Source: Prorocentrum cordatum | Lineage: Eukaryota > Sar > Dinophyceae > Prorocentrales > Prorocentraceae | Reading direction: 5' to 3' | NCBI GenBank assembly: GCA_963575745.1 | Contig: CAUYUJ010015288.1 | Location: forward strand, 240,228 to 304,227 | DNA: 64,000 bases | Part shown: positions 31,080-41,706 of the stretch, one piece after another | How the letters are laid out: every line of letters starts with the position of its first letter | Numbering within the stretch: position 1 is the first letter of the stretch | The notes under the pieces: model-generated | What the model was told of the DNA's origin: nothing | The model's input: only the letters and a program-made list of their open reading frames with translations | The model's database searches: none | Position numbers and translations under genes: made by a program

Positions 31080-32400
31080 TCGCGATGGCAGTCGCAGTGG
31101 CAACGGCAGTCGCAGTCACAGCCTCAGCCTCAGCCTGCCTCAGCCTCAGCCTCAGCCTGCCTCAGCCTCAGCCTGCCTCAGCCTCAGCCTCAGCCTCAGC
31201 CTCAGCCTCTTCAGCCTCAGCCTCAGTCTGCCTTCAGCCTCGGCCTCAGCCTCAGCCTGCCTCAGCCTCAGCCTGCATCAGCCTCAGCCTCAGCCTCAGC
31301 CTGCCTCAGCATCAGCCTGCCTCAGCCTCAGCCTCAGCCTGCCTCAGCCTCAGCCTCAGCCTGCTTCAGCCTCAGCCTCAGTCTGCCTTCAGCCTCGGCC
31401 TCAGCCTCAGCCTGCCTCAGCCTCAGCCTGCATCAGCCTCAGCCTCAGCCTCAGCCTGCCTCAGCATCAGCCTGCCTCAGCCTCAGCCTCAGCCTGCCTC
31501 AGCCTCAGCCTCAGCCTCAGCCTTCAGCCTCAGCCTCAGCCTCTGCCTTCAGCCCTCAGCCTCGGCCTCAGCCTCAGCCTGCCTCAGCCTCAGCCTGCAT
31601 CAGCCTCAGCCTCAGCCTCAGCCTGCCTCAGCCTCAGCCTCAGCCTCAGCCTCAGCCTCAGCCTGCCTCAGCCTCAGCCTGCCTCAGCCTCAGCCTCAGC
31701 CTGCTTCAGCCTCAGCCTCAGTCTGCCTTCAGCCTCGGCCTCAGCCTCAGCCTGCCTCAGCCTCAGCCTGCATCAGCCTCAGCCTCAGCCTCAGCCTGCC
31801 TCAGCATCAGCCTGCCTCAGCCTCAGCCTCAGCCTGCCTCAGCCTCAGCCTCAGCCTGCTTCAGCCTCAGCCTCAGTCTGCCTTCAGCCTCGGCCTCAGC
31901 CTCAGCCTGCCTCAGCCTCAGCCTCAGCCTGCCTCAGCCTCAGCCTCAGCCTCAGCCTCAGCCTCAGCCTCAGCCTCAGCCTGCTTCAGCCTCAGCCTCA
32001 GTCTGCCTTCAGCCTCGGCCTCAGCCTCAGCCTGCCTCAGCCTCAGCCTGCATCAGCCTCAGCCTCAGCCTCAGCCTCAGCCTGCCTCAGCATCAGCCTG
32101 CCTCAGCCTCAGCCTCAGCCTGCCTCAGCCTCAGCCTCAGCCTGCTTCAGCCTCAGCCTCAGTCTGCCTTCAGCCTCGGCCTCAGCCTCAGCCTGCCTCA
32201 GCCTCAGCCTCAGCCTCAGCCTCCTCAGCCTCAGCCTGCCTCAGCCTCAGCCTCAGCCTGCCTCAGCCTCAGCCTCAGCCTGCTTCAGCCTCAGCCTCAG
32301 TCTGCCTTCAGCCTCGGCCTCAGCCTCAGCTGCCTCAGCCTCAGCCTGCATCAGCCTCAGCCTCAGCCAGCCAGCCTCAGCCTCATTCAGCCTCAAAGGC
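31080..32400 (+). repeat. 1.3-kb (CAGCCT)n array with ~155-bp higher-order units
   Basis: More than 180 cagcct hexamers. A marker variant, agtctgccttcagcctcggc, recurs at about 31226, 31380, 31719, 31877, 31998, 32160 and 32300. This gives a higher-order spacing of mostly 120-160 bp. The long Ala/Ser/Leu/Pro/Gln open frame across it is a repeat artefact. Confidence 0.92.
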
Positions 32401-32454
32401 CTGAGCCTCAAGCCTTCTCAAGAAGGCCTCAGCCTCAAGCTCAGAAGCCTCAAC

Positions 32455-32725
32455 ACGAAGTGGCTCCAGTTGGCTCAAAGGCATCATCAGCCCAACCCAA
32501 GAACACGAAGTGGCCTACAGTTGGCTCCGGGCATTCAAAATGTGGCCCGGGAATGGAGTTCTGGGAACTCGAAGAGCACGAAGTGGCCTACAGTTGGCTC
32601 CGGGCATTCAAAATGTGGCCCGGGAATGGAGTTCTGGGAACTGGCCTACAGTTGGCTCGGGGCATTCAGAATGTGGCCTGGGAATGGAGTTCTGGGACCT
32701 CGAAGACCACGCAGTGTGTAATTGT
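32455..32725 (+). repeat. ~70-bp tandem repeat, 3-4 units
   Basis: gaagtggcctacagttggct, ccgggcattcaaaatgtggc and ccgggaatggagttctggga repeated in order. Confidence 0.88.
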
Positions 32726-32839
32726 TGGCTAGAAAAAATCCTTGGCACTTCCCCAGATCGCGCCCAGACTCCCATTTTGACCCTACTAGAAACTTGTTAA
32801 ACCTATCAGTCTTCGCTGTTAGGTAAACGAACATTTTTC

Positions 32840-33215
32840 TTTTGAAAATGCTGAATTTCTGCTTCCGGCGCCCGGGACGCCTCCCGGACCGATTCCGACG
32901 CCCGGGCCGGCGCCCGAGCCGGCGCCCGGGCCGGACGCCCGAGCCGGCGCCCGGGCCGGCGCCCGGGCCGGTTCCGGAGCCGGTTCCGGCCGGCGCCGGA
33001 AAATCGAGTTCCGAGGCGGCGCCGAAAAAAGGCCATTCCAATACACATTTTTCTTTTGAGTGCTGAATTTCAGCTTCTTGGGCCCGGGAAGCCTCTTGGG
33101 CCGATTCGGGCGTGCTTCCGCTCGTTCCGAATCGTGTTTCCGCTGCAGCGGTGGCCTCATTTCCGCGTTTCCGCTCGTTTCGACTCGTGCTCCCGCTGCA
33201 GCGCTGGCGTCATTT
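32840..33215 (+). repeat. GC-rich dispersed module, copy 2
   Basis: Same modules as 30735-30965, in part rearranged: ccggcgcccgggcc repeats, gaaaatcgagttccgaggcg, then cgttccgaatcgtg with ctgcagcg. Confidence 0.8.
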
Positions 33216-33555
33216 CCCGTGCCATGCCACGGCATGCAATGCAATGCTAGGTTGATACTACGCTTCGCGGTGCTCTTCTACGCCATGCCATGCCGTGCTC
33301 TACAATGCATCGCGTACCCTTTCGGGATCATTGCCCTGCTCGACATCCGACTGTGCGAGTAGAGAGGGGATCTGCGCCATGGTAAAGGATGGGAGGGAGG
33401 GGTAGGATGTCAGATATGACGCGAGCGCACCTAGCTTGTCCTCCTCCCCCTCCCCCTCTCTCCTCCTCCTCCTTCTCCTCCTCCTCCTCCTCTTCCTCCT
33501 CCTCCTCCTCCTCCTCCCCCTCCCCCTCCCCCTTCCTCTCCTCCTCCTAGCCGTT
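33216..33555. other. Unassigned spacer and (CTC)n tract at 33440-33550
   Basis: Short catgcc/atgcaatgc repeats followed by a CT-rich tract just before LINE ORF1. No gene. Confidence 0.55.
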
Positions 33556-33645
33556 CTGGCACAGGCGCATTGTGTTTGTTGGCATCTAGCTTCAGAGCGG
33601 CACAAGGTGCCAACGGGCCTAGACTGGCACGACTCCCTCGGCGCG

Positions 33646-34815
33646 ATGGCCCCGACCAAGCCTATGCCCTGGGGGCCTGCCCCAGCGTGGGCCTCGTCAT
33701 ACGGGTACAGCTACGCGACTCAATGGCCACAGTGGGGCGCTCCTCCGTATCCTGGTGCACACCCTGGCGTTCCTGGCTACAGCGATGGCATTGATCCCGT
33801 CTGGCCTCTGGACATGTCCAGTCCCTGACTGCCGTTGCAGGAAGAATAACGCCCGTGCCACAGCCTGCAAACACTGCAAGCGGCCGAGAGGCTCTACACC
33901 AGGATCACAGCCTCCAGGTTCGTGGACAGGTGGTCAGCAATCTCAGCAGCAACAGGGCGCACCTCCTCAGCATGCGGCCCCAGGTGGACAACCTCTTCAG
34001 GTGAGACCACAGCTGCCGAAGTATGAAGATTATACGGCGGTTGAGCTCCAGCAGCTCATTGACATCGCTACGAAGCATAATGGCATGGTCAATGTGGGCT
34101 TCTACAAGTCGGCCTTGGAGCGGGGCCAGGCCAAAGATCGTCCAGCCCCTTCCGAAGCCTCTTCAGAGACAGGCGAATGATGCTCATCAGGCGCTCAAGA
34201 TCATTGAACGTAGGCTCGAGAAGGCGATGGATGAGTTGGACTCGGCCCGTGATTGGGTTGCGAAGAAGCGTGCTGATGTGGTCAAGCTCCAGACTGAGTT
34301 GGCAGAGAAGGACTTTATCCACACTGATCTTGCCGGACAACTACATTCTACCGTGTGTAAGCCCCAGCAACAGTCCCCCAGCTTGGCGACCCAGATCAAC
34401 GTCCGCGACTTGTTCGATGGTCGGCTGTCCGAGATCAGCATCGTTGGTGGTGACGAATTGCTGGAGTACCGTCTGCAGAGAACGACTCCAGTCCAAGCAG
34501 AAGGAGCTGCTCGCTGGTGCGCAGGCGCTCGCCAACACGTTGTACTCTGACTTGGCCAATACGCTCGATGAGGCCAAGAAGGATTACCGTGAGAATTTGG
34601 CGCGGCCCTCTCACAAAAAGCGTAAGGTCGAAGATGGTGTCGCACCAGGTGGTGGAGGTGGTGGCGCCAGTGCTTCAGCAGCTGACGAACGTGCCGCTGC
34701 TGCCGAAGGCGCAGGTGTTCCCGCTGTTGCCGCTGCGGCTTCGGAAGCTCCCCAAGATGCTGAAGCTGCCGCTTCACTTCGTGAGCGCCGCGCGTGCTGC
34801 GGCCCAGCCCCCTGA
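33646..34815 (+). pseudogene. LINE ORF1: RanBP2-type zinc finger plus coiled coil
   Basis: Starts MAPTKPMPWGPAPAW, with a P/G/Y/W-rich N-terminus. A one-base shift leads to LWTCPVPDCRC, then NNARATACKHC (W-x-C ... C ... N ... C-x2-C), matching the RanBP2 zinc-ribbon pattern. A Q/P/G-rich linker follows, then helices (YTAVELQQLIDIATKHNG). A further shift gives a coiled-coil-like stretch (IIERRLEKAMDELDSARDW, KKRADVVKLQTELAEKD). A third shift leads to ANTLYSDLANTLDEAKKDY, then an Ala/Gly-rich tail. All three shifts go in the same direction. Such ORF1 proteins bind the element RNA. The frame breaks make it inactive. Confidence 0.78.
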
Positions 34816-35009
34816 TTCACAGGAAGCCCCCCCTGGGCGATCAGCATGAACCCAGGGGGGCGGCCACGACTCCAATAAGTTTCTAGCGCAGCCACAGCCG
34901 ATCCAGGGATCAAATTTTTACAACATCCAGCCTGGCGAATCGAACATGTTGCAGTTTAGTGGTGTCCTCAGAGCCCCAGCCCACCCAGGCCCTGAAGATT
35001 TTGAGTTAC

Positions 35010-35137
35010 TTTTTCCCCAAACAGCTTGCTGAACGGGGTGCTGTTGTGATAGAAACTAACTCCGGCCGAGGGAACGCAGAGCAGAGACATCCTCACAACA
35101 ATTTCATGGTTTTGGCCGTTTCGCTTGAGACATCCTC
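35010..35137 (+). repeat. Left terminal inverted repeat of the island
   Basis: Inverted match to 47400-47528. A further direct copy starts at 37688, and another inverted copy is at 45130-45262, so the cap sequence occurs four times, two in each orientation. Confidence 0.85.
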
Positions 35138-35164
35138 ACAACTCTCGTTTCTGAGTTGGCCGGG

Positions 35165-35625
35165 ATTGGCCGTTTCGCTTGAGACATCCTCAAAAAGCTG
35201 CGCTCTGGGAGTCCGCGCGAGAGGTGGTCCGGGCCGTTTCGCTTGAGACATCCTCGAAACTCTGAGCCCAGAGGTGCCGTGCGAGAGGTGGTCCGGGCCG
35301 TTTCGATTGAGACACCCTCGAAGTTTTGAGCTCTGCGATGCCTTGCGCGAGGTGGTCCGGCCCGTTTCGCTTGAGACATCCTCGAAACTCTGACTTCGGA
35401 GATGCCGCGCGAGAGGTGGGTCGGCCCGTTTCGCCTGAGACATCCTCGAACTTCTGAGCTCTGAGATGCCCTGCGCGAGGTGGTTCGGCCCGTCTCGCCT
35501 GAGACATCCTTGCAACTCTGAGCTCTGAGATGCCTTGCGCAAGGTGGTCCGGCCTGTTTCGCACAAGACATTCTCGCAATTCTGAGCTCTCAGATGCTGC
35601 GCGAGAGGTGGTCCAGCCTGGGCGC
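35165..35625 (+). repeat. ~64-bp tandem repeat array, plus orientation, block 1
   Basis: Units read gaggtggtccggcccgtttc, gcytgagacatcctcg, aactctgagctctgagatgc, about seven copies. The same unit appears at 37795-38300 (plus), and at 44380-45175, 46665-47460 and 63600-64000 (minus). Confidence 0.88.
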
Positions 35626-35639
35626 CCAGAAGACCACAT

Positions 35640-36310
35640 GTTACATATCCTCCATGGACCCTGCGAGCCTCAGGAGGCCCCAGAGAGGTCCAGGAGGCCG
35701 CAGGTTCCCCAGGACAGGCCCCAGGGCCTCCCAGGAGATTCCCAGGAGGCTCCCAGGAGGCCCCAGGAGGCCGCCTATCAGAACGTGCCAAGTTAATACA
35801 CATCCGGTGACGATTCGTTGATTTTTCCTGCTCTTGTGCCCCCCCTCCATTTTGAGGGGCCCAATCGGCCACAGGTTAGATATCCCCCCTGGGAGCCCCA
35901 AGAGGCTTCAGGAAACCTCAGGTGGAGTTCAGGAGGCCACAAGAGGCCCAGGAGGAAACTCCAGGAGGTCCCCAGGAGGCTCCAGGAGGCACCAGGAGGC
36001 CGCAGGACGCCCAGGACAGGCCCCAGGGGTCTCCAGGAGATTCCCAGGAGGCTCCCAGGAGGCCCCGGGAGGCCGCCTATCAGAACGTGTCAAGTTAATA
36101 CACATCCGGTGCCGATTCGTTGATTTTTCCTGCTCTTGTGCCCCCCTCCATTTGGAGAGACCCAAACGGCCACAGGTTAGATATCCCCCCTGGGAGCCCC
36201 AAGAGGCTTCAGGAACCCCCAGGTGGAGTTCACGAGGCCACAGGAGGCCCAGGAGGAAGCTCCGGGAGGTCACCAGGAGGTCCCAGGAGGCCCCAGGAGG
36301 CCCCCGCAAT
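35640..36310 (+). repeat. ccaggaggc repeats with conserved ~100-bp block
   Basis: Short ccaggaggcc units surround a conserved block from tatcagaacgtgtcaagtta through gattcgttgatttttcctgc to gatatcccccctgggagccc. The block recurs about ten times in the window, in both orientations. Confidence 0.85.
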
Positions 36311-36479
36311 TCGGAGCTCTGAGACGCCGCGCTCGAGGTGGTCCAGCCCGTTTCGCCTGAGACTTCCTCGCGCCACGTTTCGCCAGAGACATCGTCGCAA
36401 CTCTGGGGTCCGAGATGCCGCGCGCGAGGTGGTCCAGCCCTTTACGCTGGAGACATCCTCGCAACTCTAGGCTCCGAGA

Positions 36480-37260
36480 TGCCGTTCGGGATGAAGAGGA
36501 GGAGGAGGAGGAGGAGGAGGAGGAGGAGGAGGAGGAGGAGGAGATGGAAGGGAGAAGGAGGAGGCGGATGATGTCGTGAGGGAGCAGGCAGGAAGAGGGG
36601 GAGGCCCCAGAGAGCTCCAGGAGGCCGCAGGACGCCCAGGACAGGCCCCAGGGGTCCCCAGGAGATTCCCAGGAGGCTCCCAGGAGGCCACCTATCAGAA
36701 CGTGTCGAGTTAATACACATCCGGTGTCGATTCGTTGATTCTTCCTGCTCTTGTGCCCCCCCCTCCATTTTGAGGGGCCCAAACGGCCACAGGTTAGATA
36801 TCCCCCCTGGGAGCCCCAAGACGCTTCAGGAAACCCCAGGAGGCCACAGGAGGCCCAGGAGGAAGCCCCAGGAGGTCCCCAGGAGGCCCCAGGAGGCACC
36901 AGGAGGCCCCCGCAACTCGGAGCTCTGAGACGCCGCGCTCGAGGTGGTCCGGCCCGTTTCGCCTGAGACTTCCTCGCACCACGTTTGCCCGAGAAATCGT
37001 CGCAACTCTGGGGTCCGAGATGCCGCGCGCGAGGTGGTCCAGCCCGTTACGCTGGAGACATCCTCGCAACTCTAGGCTCCGAGATGCCGTTCGGGATGAA
37101 GAGGAGGTCGAGGAGGAGGAGGAGGAGAAGGAGAAGGAGAAGGAGATGGAAGGGAGAAGGAGGAGGCGGATGATGTGCATGAGGGAGCAAGCAGGAGGAG
37201 GGGGAGGAGGAGGAGGAGGAGGAGGAGGAGGGAGAAGGAAGGGAGTTGCAGGAGAGGACC
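36480..37260 (+). repeat. (GAG)n cassettes flanked by array modules
   Basis: gatgccgttcgggatgaaga followed by a gaggagg run, then atggaagggagaaggaggag. Present at 36480, 37083, 42395 and 43020, and inverted at 43800, 46040, 62080 and 62640. Confidence 0.85.
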
Positions 37261-37687
37261 TAATGGGAAGCGAGTGCGATGTGGACTTGTCAAAACGTGT
37301 GCGAAAGATTGTCTGGCCCGTTTCGTTTGAGTCATCCTTCCAATACTGAGCTCCAAGATGTCGCTCGCGAGGTGGTCCAGCCCGTTTCGATTGAGCCACC
37401 TCGCAATGCGAGGCTCGAAGATGTTGCGCGCGAGATGGTCTGGCCCATTCTGCCTGAGACGTTTCGTAGCACAGGAGCTCCAATCACAACCTCTCTCATT
37501 CCTTCTCCCGCCTCCCTCTTCCCACTTCCCGCCTGGTTCCTCTTCCCTCCTCCCTCCTCCCGCCTCCCGCCTCCCGCTGCTGCGCCTCTGCCTCCGCCTC
37601 CCCGTCCCCGCCGTCGTCGCTTCTGCCGCCTCAGCATCCGTCATGCGCGCGCTGCCTTCCGCCCTCCCCAGACATCCGACGTCACGA

Positions 37688-38300
37688 TTTTTCCCCAAAG
37701 AGCTTGCTGAACGGGGTCCTGTTGTGATAGAAACTAACTCCGGCAGAGGGAACGCGGAGCAGAGACATCCTCACACAAATTTTATGGTTTTGGCCGTTTC
37801 GCTTGAGACATCCTCACAACTCTCGTTTCTGAGTTGGCCGGGATTGGCCGTTTCGCCTGAGACATCCTCGAAAAGTTGCGCTCCGGGACGCCGCGCGAGA
37901 GGTGGTCCGGGCCGTTTCGCTTGAGACATCCTCGAAACTCTGAGCCCCGAGGTGCCGTGCGAGAGGTGGTCCGGGCCGTTTCGCCTGAGACATCCTCGAA
38001 ACTCTGAGCTTTGCGATACCTTGCGCGAGGTGGTCCAGCCCGTTTCACCTGAGACATCCTCGAAACTCTGAGCTCCCAGATGCCGCGCGAGAGATGGTCC
38101 GGTTCGTTTCGCCTGAGACATCCTCGAACTTCTGAGCTCTGAGATGCCCTGCGCGAGGTGGTCCGGCCCGTCTCGCCTGAGACATCCTTGCAACTCTGAG
38201 CTCTGAGATGCCGTGCGCAAGGTGGTCCGGCCTGTTTCGCACAAGACATTCTCGCAATTCTGAGCTCTCAGATGCTGCGCAAGAGGTGGTCCAGCCTGGG
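37688..38300 (+). repeat. Internal cap copy and ~64-bp array, block 2
   Basis: Begins tttttccccaaagagcttgc like the left island end, then runs into the same ~64-bp repeats in the same order. Confidence 0.85.
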
Positions 38301-39120
38301 GGCCCAGAAGACCACATGTTACATATCCTCCATTGGACCCTGCGAGCCTCAGGAGGCCCCAGAGAGGTCCAGGAGGCCGCAGGACGCCCAGGACAGGCCC
38401 CAGGGATCTCCAGGAGATTCCCAGGAGGCTCCCAGGAGGCCCCGGGAGGCCCCCTATCATCGACGACCCGAAATCCTTCACATCAGTAATTTTGGGTCTC
38501 GGAGCCCACAGGGCGGTTTTTCATGTTTTCCATTCGACGTTCCATGAAGCCCGATGTCATTCCGAGGCGCGCGTCGAACGTTTTCGATGGCGCGTCGCGT
38601 TATGCGACGTCACGTGCGTTGTGGTCGTCAAAGGCTTGCGTGCTTATTGCGGATCGGTTGATGTGGGCAGGGGTTTCTCAGGATTGTACATTTGCTTTGC
38701 GCTGGGGCGGTTTCGCCCCCCATCCCTGGCTGATCCACCCCGCGGGTAACGTCGCAGGAAGAGTTCGAACATTTGGTTCGTAGTGCCAGCGATGCTGTCG
38801 CGGACATTGACCGCGCCACGGGGGGGGGTCGTCCAGAAATTTCCTACCATATTGCAGTGTTGGTTCTTCGTTTTGAAGATGCACCGCCCCGCGTCATTCC
38901 TTCCGGCCCCCTCCCTCGTCCTCCCTCTTCGCGTATTTGCCCCTGCTCTCCGCGTGTCCCCGTCGTCATCGTCCATCGTCATCGTCGCCATCACCATCAT
39001 CATCAGCATCATCAGCATTCTCGTCGTCTCCATCATCAATACCACCACCATCCTCATCAACGTCATCAAAACACCCCCTTTGTTCCCCCGCGTCTCTGCT
39101 TCGCCACATCCCCCGCAAGT

Positions 39121-39590
39121 TTCGTGGCCTTGTGAGGTGTTCCACCGAAGGCCCCATCGGCAGGGTCCTTAGTGCGCCGCCCAGCCCATGTCGGCACGCC
39201 CCTCAGACGCTTCGTGCCCCCATGAGGAGTTCATCGGAGGTCCCGGCGGCAAGGTCCACATGCCGTCGCCCAGGCCACATTGACACACCCTCAAACATTT
39301 CGTGCCCCCATAGGCAGCTCCACCAAAAAAAGGTCCCAGCGGCAGGTTTCCCAGGCCGCCGCCCAGCATATTTCGGCATACGTTTCGCACGTTCCGTGGC
39401 CCCACGGGGAGCTGCACCGACGGCCCCACAGGCAGGGCCCACAGGCCGCCGCCCAGCCCATTCCGTCATACGGTCACACGCTTCGTGGCCCCATTGGGGA
39501 GCACCCCCGATGGCCCAAGCGACAGGGTCCACATGCCGTCGCCCAGCCCATGTCGTCCACGAGTGACGCCCAGCACGGCTCCAAAAACGT
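39121..39590 (+). repeat. ~90-bp tandem repeat, 5 units
   Basis: ttcgtggcccc landmarks at about 39121, 39211, 39299, 39392 and 39482. Each is followed by gaggagctccaccga-like and gccgccgcccagcccat-like blocks. A stray similar block lies near 15860. Confidence 0.85.
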
Positions 39591-40034
39591 CCCAAGAGGC
39601 GCCGAGTAAGTTGCACCCTCATGCAAATAGTTTTTGTCACTTGTGGGGGTCCTCTTGGGGCCCCCTTGGAGCATTCTTGGGGCCCTCTGGGAGCGTTCTT
39701 GGGGCTTTCCCGGGGCCCCAGTGGGCCCCCCGGAGGGCCCCGAGAACGTTCCCCGAGGGCCCCAAGAGGGACCCCCCAAAGTGGTACAAAGAATTCGCGC
39801 GAACGTGCAATCTGTTGTAGGCCTTTCGGGGCCCTGTGGGAGCTCTCTTGGGGCCCCCATTGGTGGCGCCTTGGGGCCTTGGGATGGCTCCAAGAGGCTT
39901 CGGGATTGCCCCAGACCGCCACAAGACAGCTCCGAGACGGCCGTCGATCACCACGGGTGAAAGCAAGTGAGGCTAGGGAACAGGGCCTCTGGACTACCCA
40001 GACAGCGAGGGGACCTGAAACGCCCTGGGGCTCC

Positions 40035-40110
40035 AGGGGCCCCAGATTAGTGAAGTGAAGGTTTTTGCCATGCAAGCACCCCGAAATTCTTCACTTCACT
40101 AAACCGGACC
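40035..40110. other. Inverted repeat ttagtgaagtgaa / ttcacttcactaa
   Basis: attagtgaagtgaaggt (about 40046) faces attcttcacttcactaaa (about 40086) across ~27 bp. It resembles the cttcac ends of the host 3.24-kb insertion. Confidence 0.7.
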
Positions 40111-40369
40111 CAGGACGAACTCGCTACGCTCCAGTCCCGCGGGAGATCCGAGACTCCCGCCGCCGCCCGGGGACGCTGCTGCATTGCGGTGCTCTGGTCA
40201 CTGTTAATGGCTTCCGCGGGCTGCAGCGGCTCACTTCCATGACTACCCCGACTCACGAATCCAGTGGTTGGTCTGGCTCTATGGGTTGGTTTCGTTGTGT
40301 CGGTTGATTTTATGTTTGGTTGGCGGTCGGTGGATTTCGCGTTGTTCATTGGTGTCGTGAAGTGATTTG

Positions 40370-40565
40370 TCGTTTGGTTGGTCAGTGCCGTTTTGTTGAT
40401 TCGTGCCGTTTTGTTGGTTGGTGTCGTTTCGTTGGTTGGTGTCGTTTTGTTGCTTGGTGTCGTTTTGTTGCTTGGTGTCCTTTTGTTGGTCGGTGTCGAT
40501 TTGTTGGTTTGTTGGTTGGTGTCGTTTTGTTGGTTGGTGTCGTTTTGTTGCTTGGCGTCGTCCTG
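40370..40565. repeat. ~18-20-bp minisatellite (ttggtgtcgttttgttg)
   Basis: About ten units of ggttggtgtcgttttgttgg, read directly. The minus-strand open frame over it is N/T/Q/K-rich low complexity. Confidence 0.9.
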
Positions 40566-41189
40566 GCGGCGTGGCCGATAATCGGCGGCCTGCAATGGCG
40601 CCAGGATTTGTTTCGGGCCAGCCTTGATCGCCCTCATCATTCTCATATTCGTCAGCGTCAGCACTCGTCGCCCCCATCCGCGCACACATGCGGCCCTGGT
40701 ACGGCTCTCACGCGGCCCTGCGAAGGCCTTCACTGTGCTCCCCAAAGCTTTCTGAGGGGCCCCCCAGAGGCCCCAAGAGGGCACTGGAAATTGTCGCTTC
40801 CAACTCCGCCAGGCGGAGGTCAACAAGGGTCTCACTGGTGCACTTCCAGGAATCGTTGTTCGATCTTCTTGGGGCCCTCCTGGGGCCTTATGGAGCCGTC
40901 TTGGAAGCTCCGAGCGGCTCCATGAAGGCGCCGGTCGATATCGCTTCCAATTCCGCCAGGTGGAGTTAGACCAGGGGCTCACTGAGGCCCCTTTTTGCGC
41001 CCTCCTCTGCTTTTGAAAAAGCCCCGATGGGGTTCTTCAGTGCCGTCTTAGGGCCCCTAAGAGGCCTCCAGTAGGGTATTGAAGTTATCGCTTCCAACTC
41101 CGCCACGCGGAGTTGAACCCAGGGCGGCTCTCTGTGGCCCTTTCGGGGCCTTCTTAGAGCTTTTCTGAGGCCCTAAGTGGGCCCTGGGA

Positions 41190-41390
41190 GGTGTCATTTT
41201 CACGGGCGTTGAAAGTGACACCGCGGAGGGCCCTCTTGGGCCCTTCTTGGGGCCTCTCTTGGGTCCCTCTGGGAGCCCTCTTGGTGCCGCCCTGGGGCCT
41301 TCTCGGGGCCTTCTTGGAGCCTTTCTGGTGCTCTTTAAGTGGGCCCTGGGAGGTGTCACTTTCAGGGGCGCTGAAAGTGACACCTCGAAG
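41190..41390. other. Two copies of a ggtgtcac...gtgacacc hairpin
   Basis: At 41191-41223 (ggtgtcattttcacg / gttgaaagtgacacc) and at about 41351-41383 (ggtgtcactttcagg / gctgaaagtgacacc), each with a 10-13-bp stem and ~7-bp loop, within a ~160-bp repeat. Confidence 0.75.
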
Positions 41391-41706
41391 GGCCCGCTTT
41401 CCCTCGTAGCGCTGCCCGTGGCCGGGGCATTGTGCAGCGCATCCCTCGTCGAACGCATTTTGTCGGACGCGTGGTCGAATTCCGCCAGTTCGGTCGAGAT
41501 GGGGTCAAGCGGTTCGGTTGCAATGTAGCCATGCGGATCTGAGCTTACCATTTCTTGCCATTTTGGCGGGGGTTCGCAGGAGCGTTTGTGTTGTGATCAA
41601 TTGTGCTCGATATATCCAGCGGCAGGGTTTCATCTCAATATATCATTTTGAAAAAGTCAGCAGGGGCCAAATTGGTGATGTGAAGCAACATAGGTCTCGT
41701 ATATCA

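Larger units (their letters stand above)
39640..41350. repeat. Reversed CCCCAAGA-type repeat with three gcttccaactccgcc units
   Basis: tcttggggccc/cttggggccttc repeats. tgtcgcttccaactccgcca occurs near 40790, with related copies near 40940 and 41085. Confidence 0.75.
38455..41706. mobile_element. 3.24-kb insertion in the array, flanked by TATCA target duplications
   Basis: The conserved array block reads ...ccctatcagaacgtg in intact copies (for example around 36083, 41996 and 42613). Here it is split: ...ccctatca, then 3242 bp (38460-41701), then tatcagaacgtg.... TATCA is at both edges (38455-38459 and 41702-41706). The insert ends are imperfectly inverted: left ...cttcacatcagtaatttt, right complement ...cttcacatcaccaattt. 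There is no transposase-like ORF; the interior is a CATCAT tract, ~90-bp repeats, reversed CCCCAAGA repeats and hairpins. I infer a non-autonomous DNA transposon. Confidence 0.75.

Noticed and set aside
31085-32404. 439-aa open frame
   Set aside because: It is a direct translation of the CAGCCT hexamer array.
40378-40581. Membrane protein (Val/Leu-rich open frame)
   Set aside because: Hydrophobicity comes from repeated gttgttggtgtc units, not from a real helix-bundle gene.
40047-40982. 311-aa minus-strand open frame rich in N, T, Q and K
   Set aside because: It is the translation of a ttggtgtcgttttgttg minisatellite and adjoining repeats.
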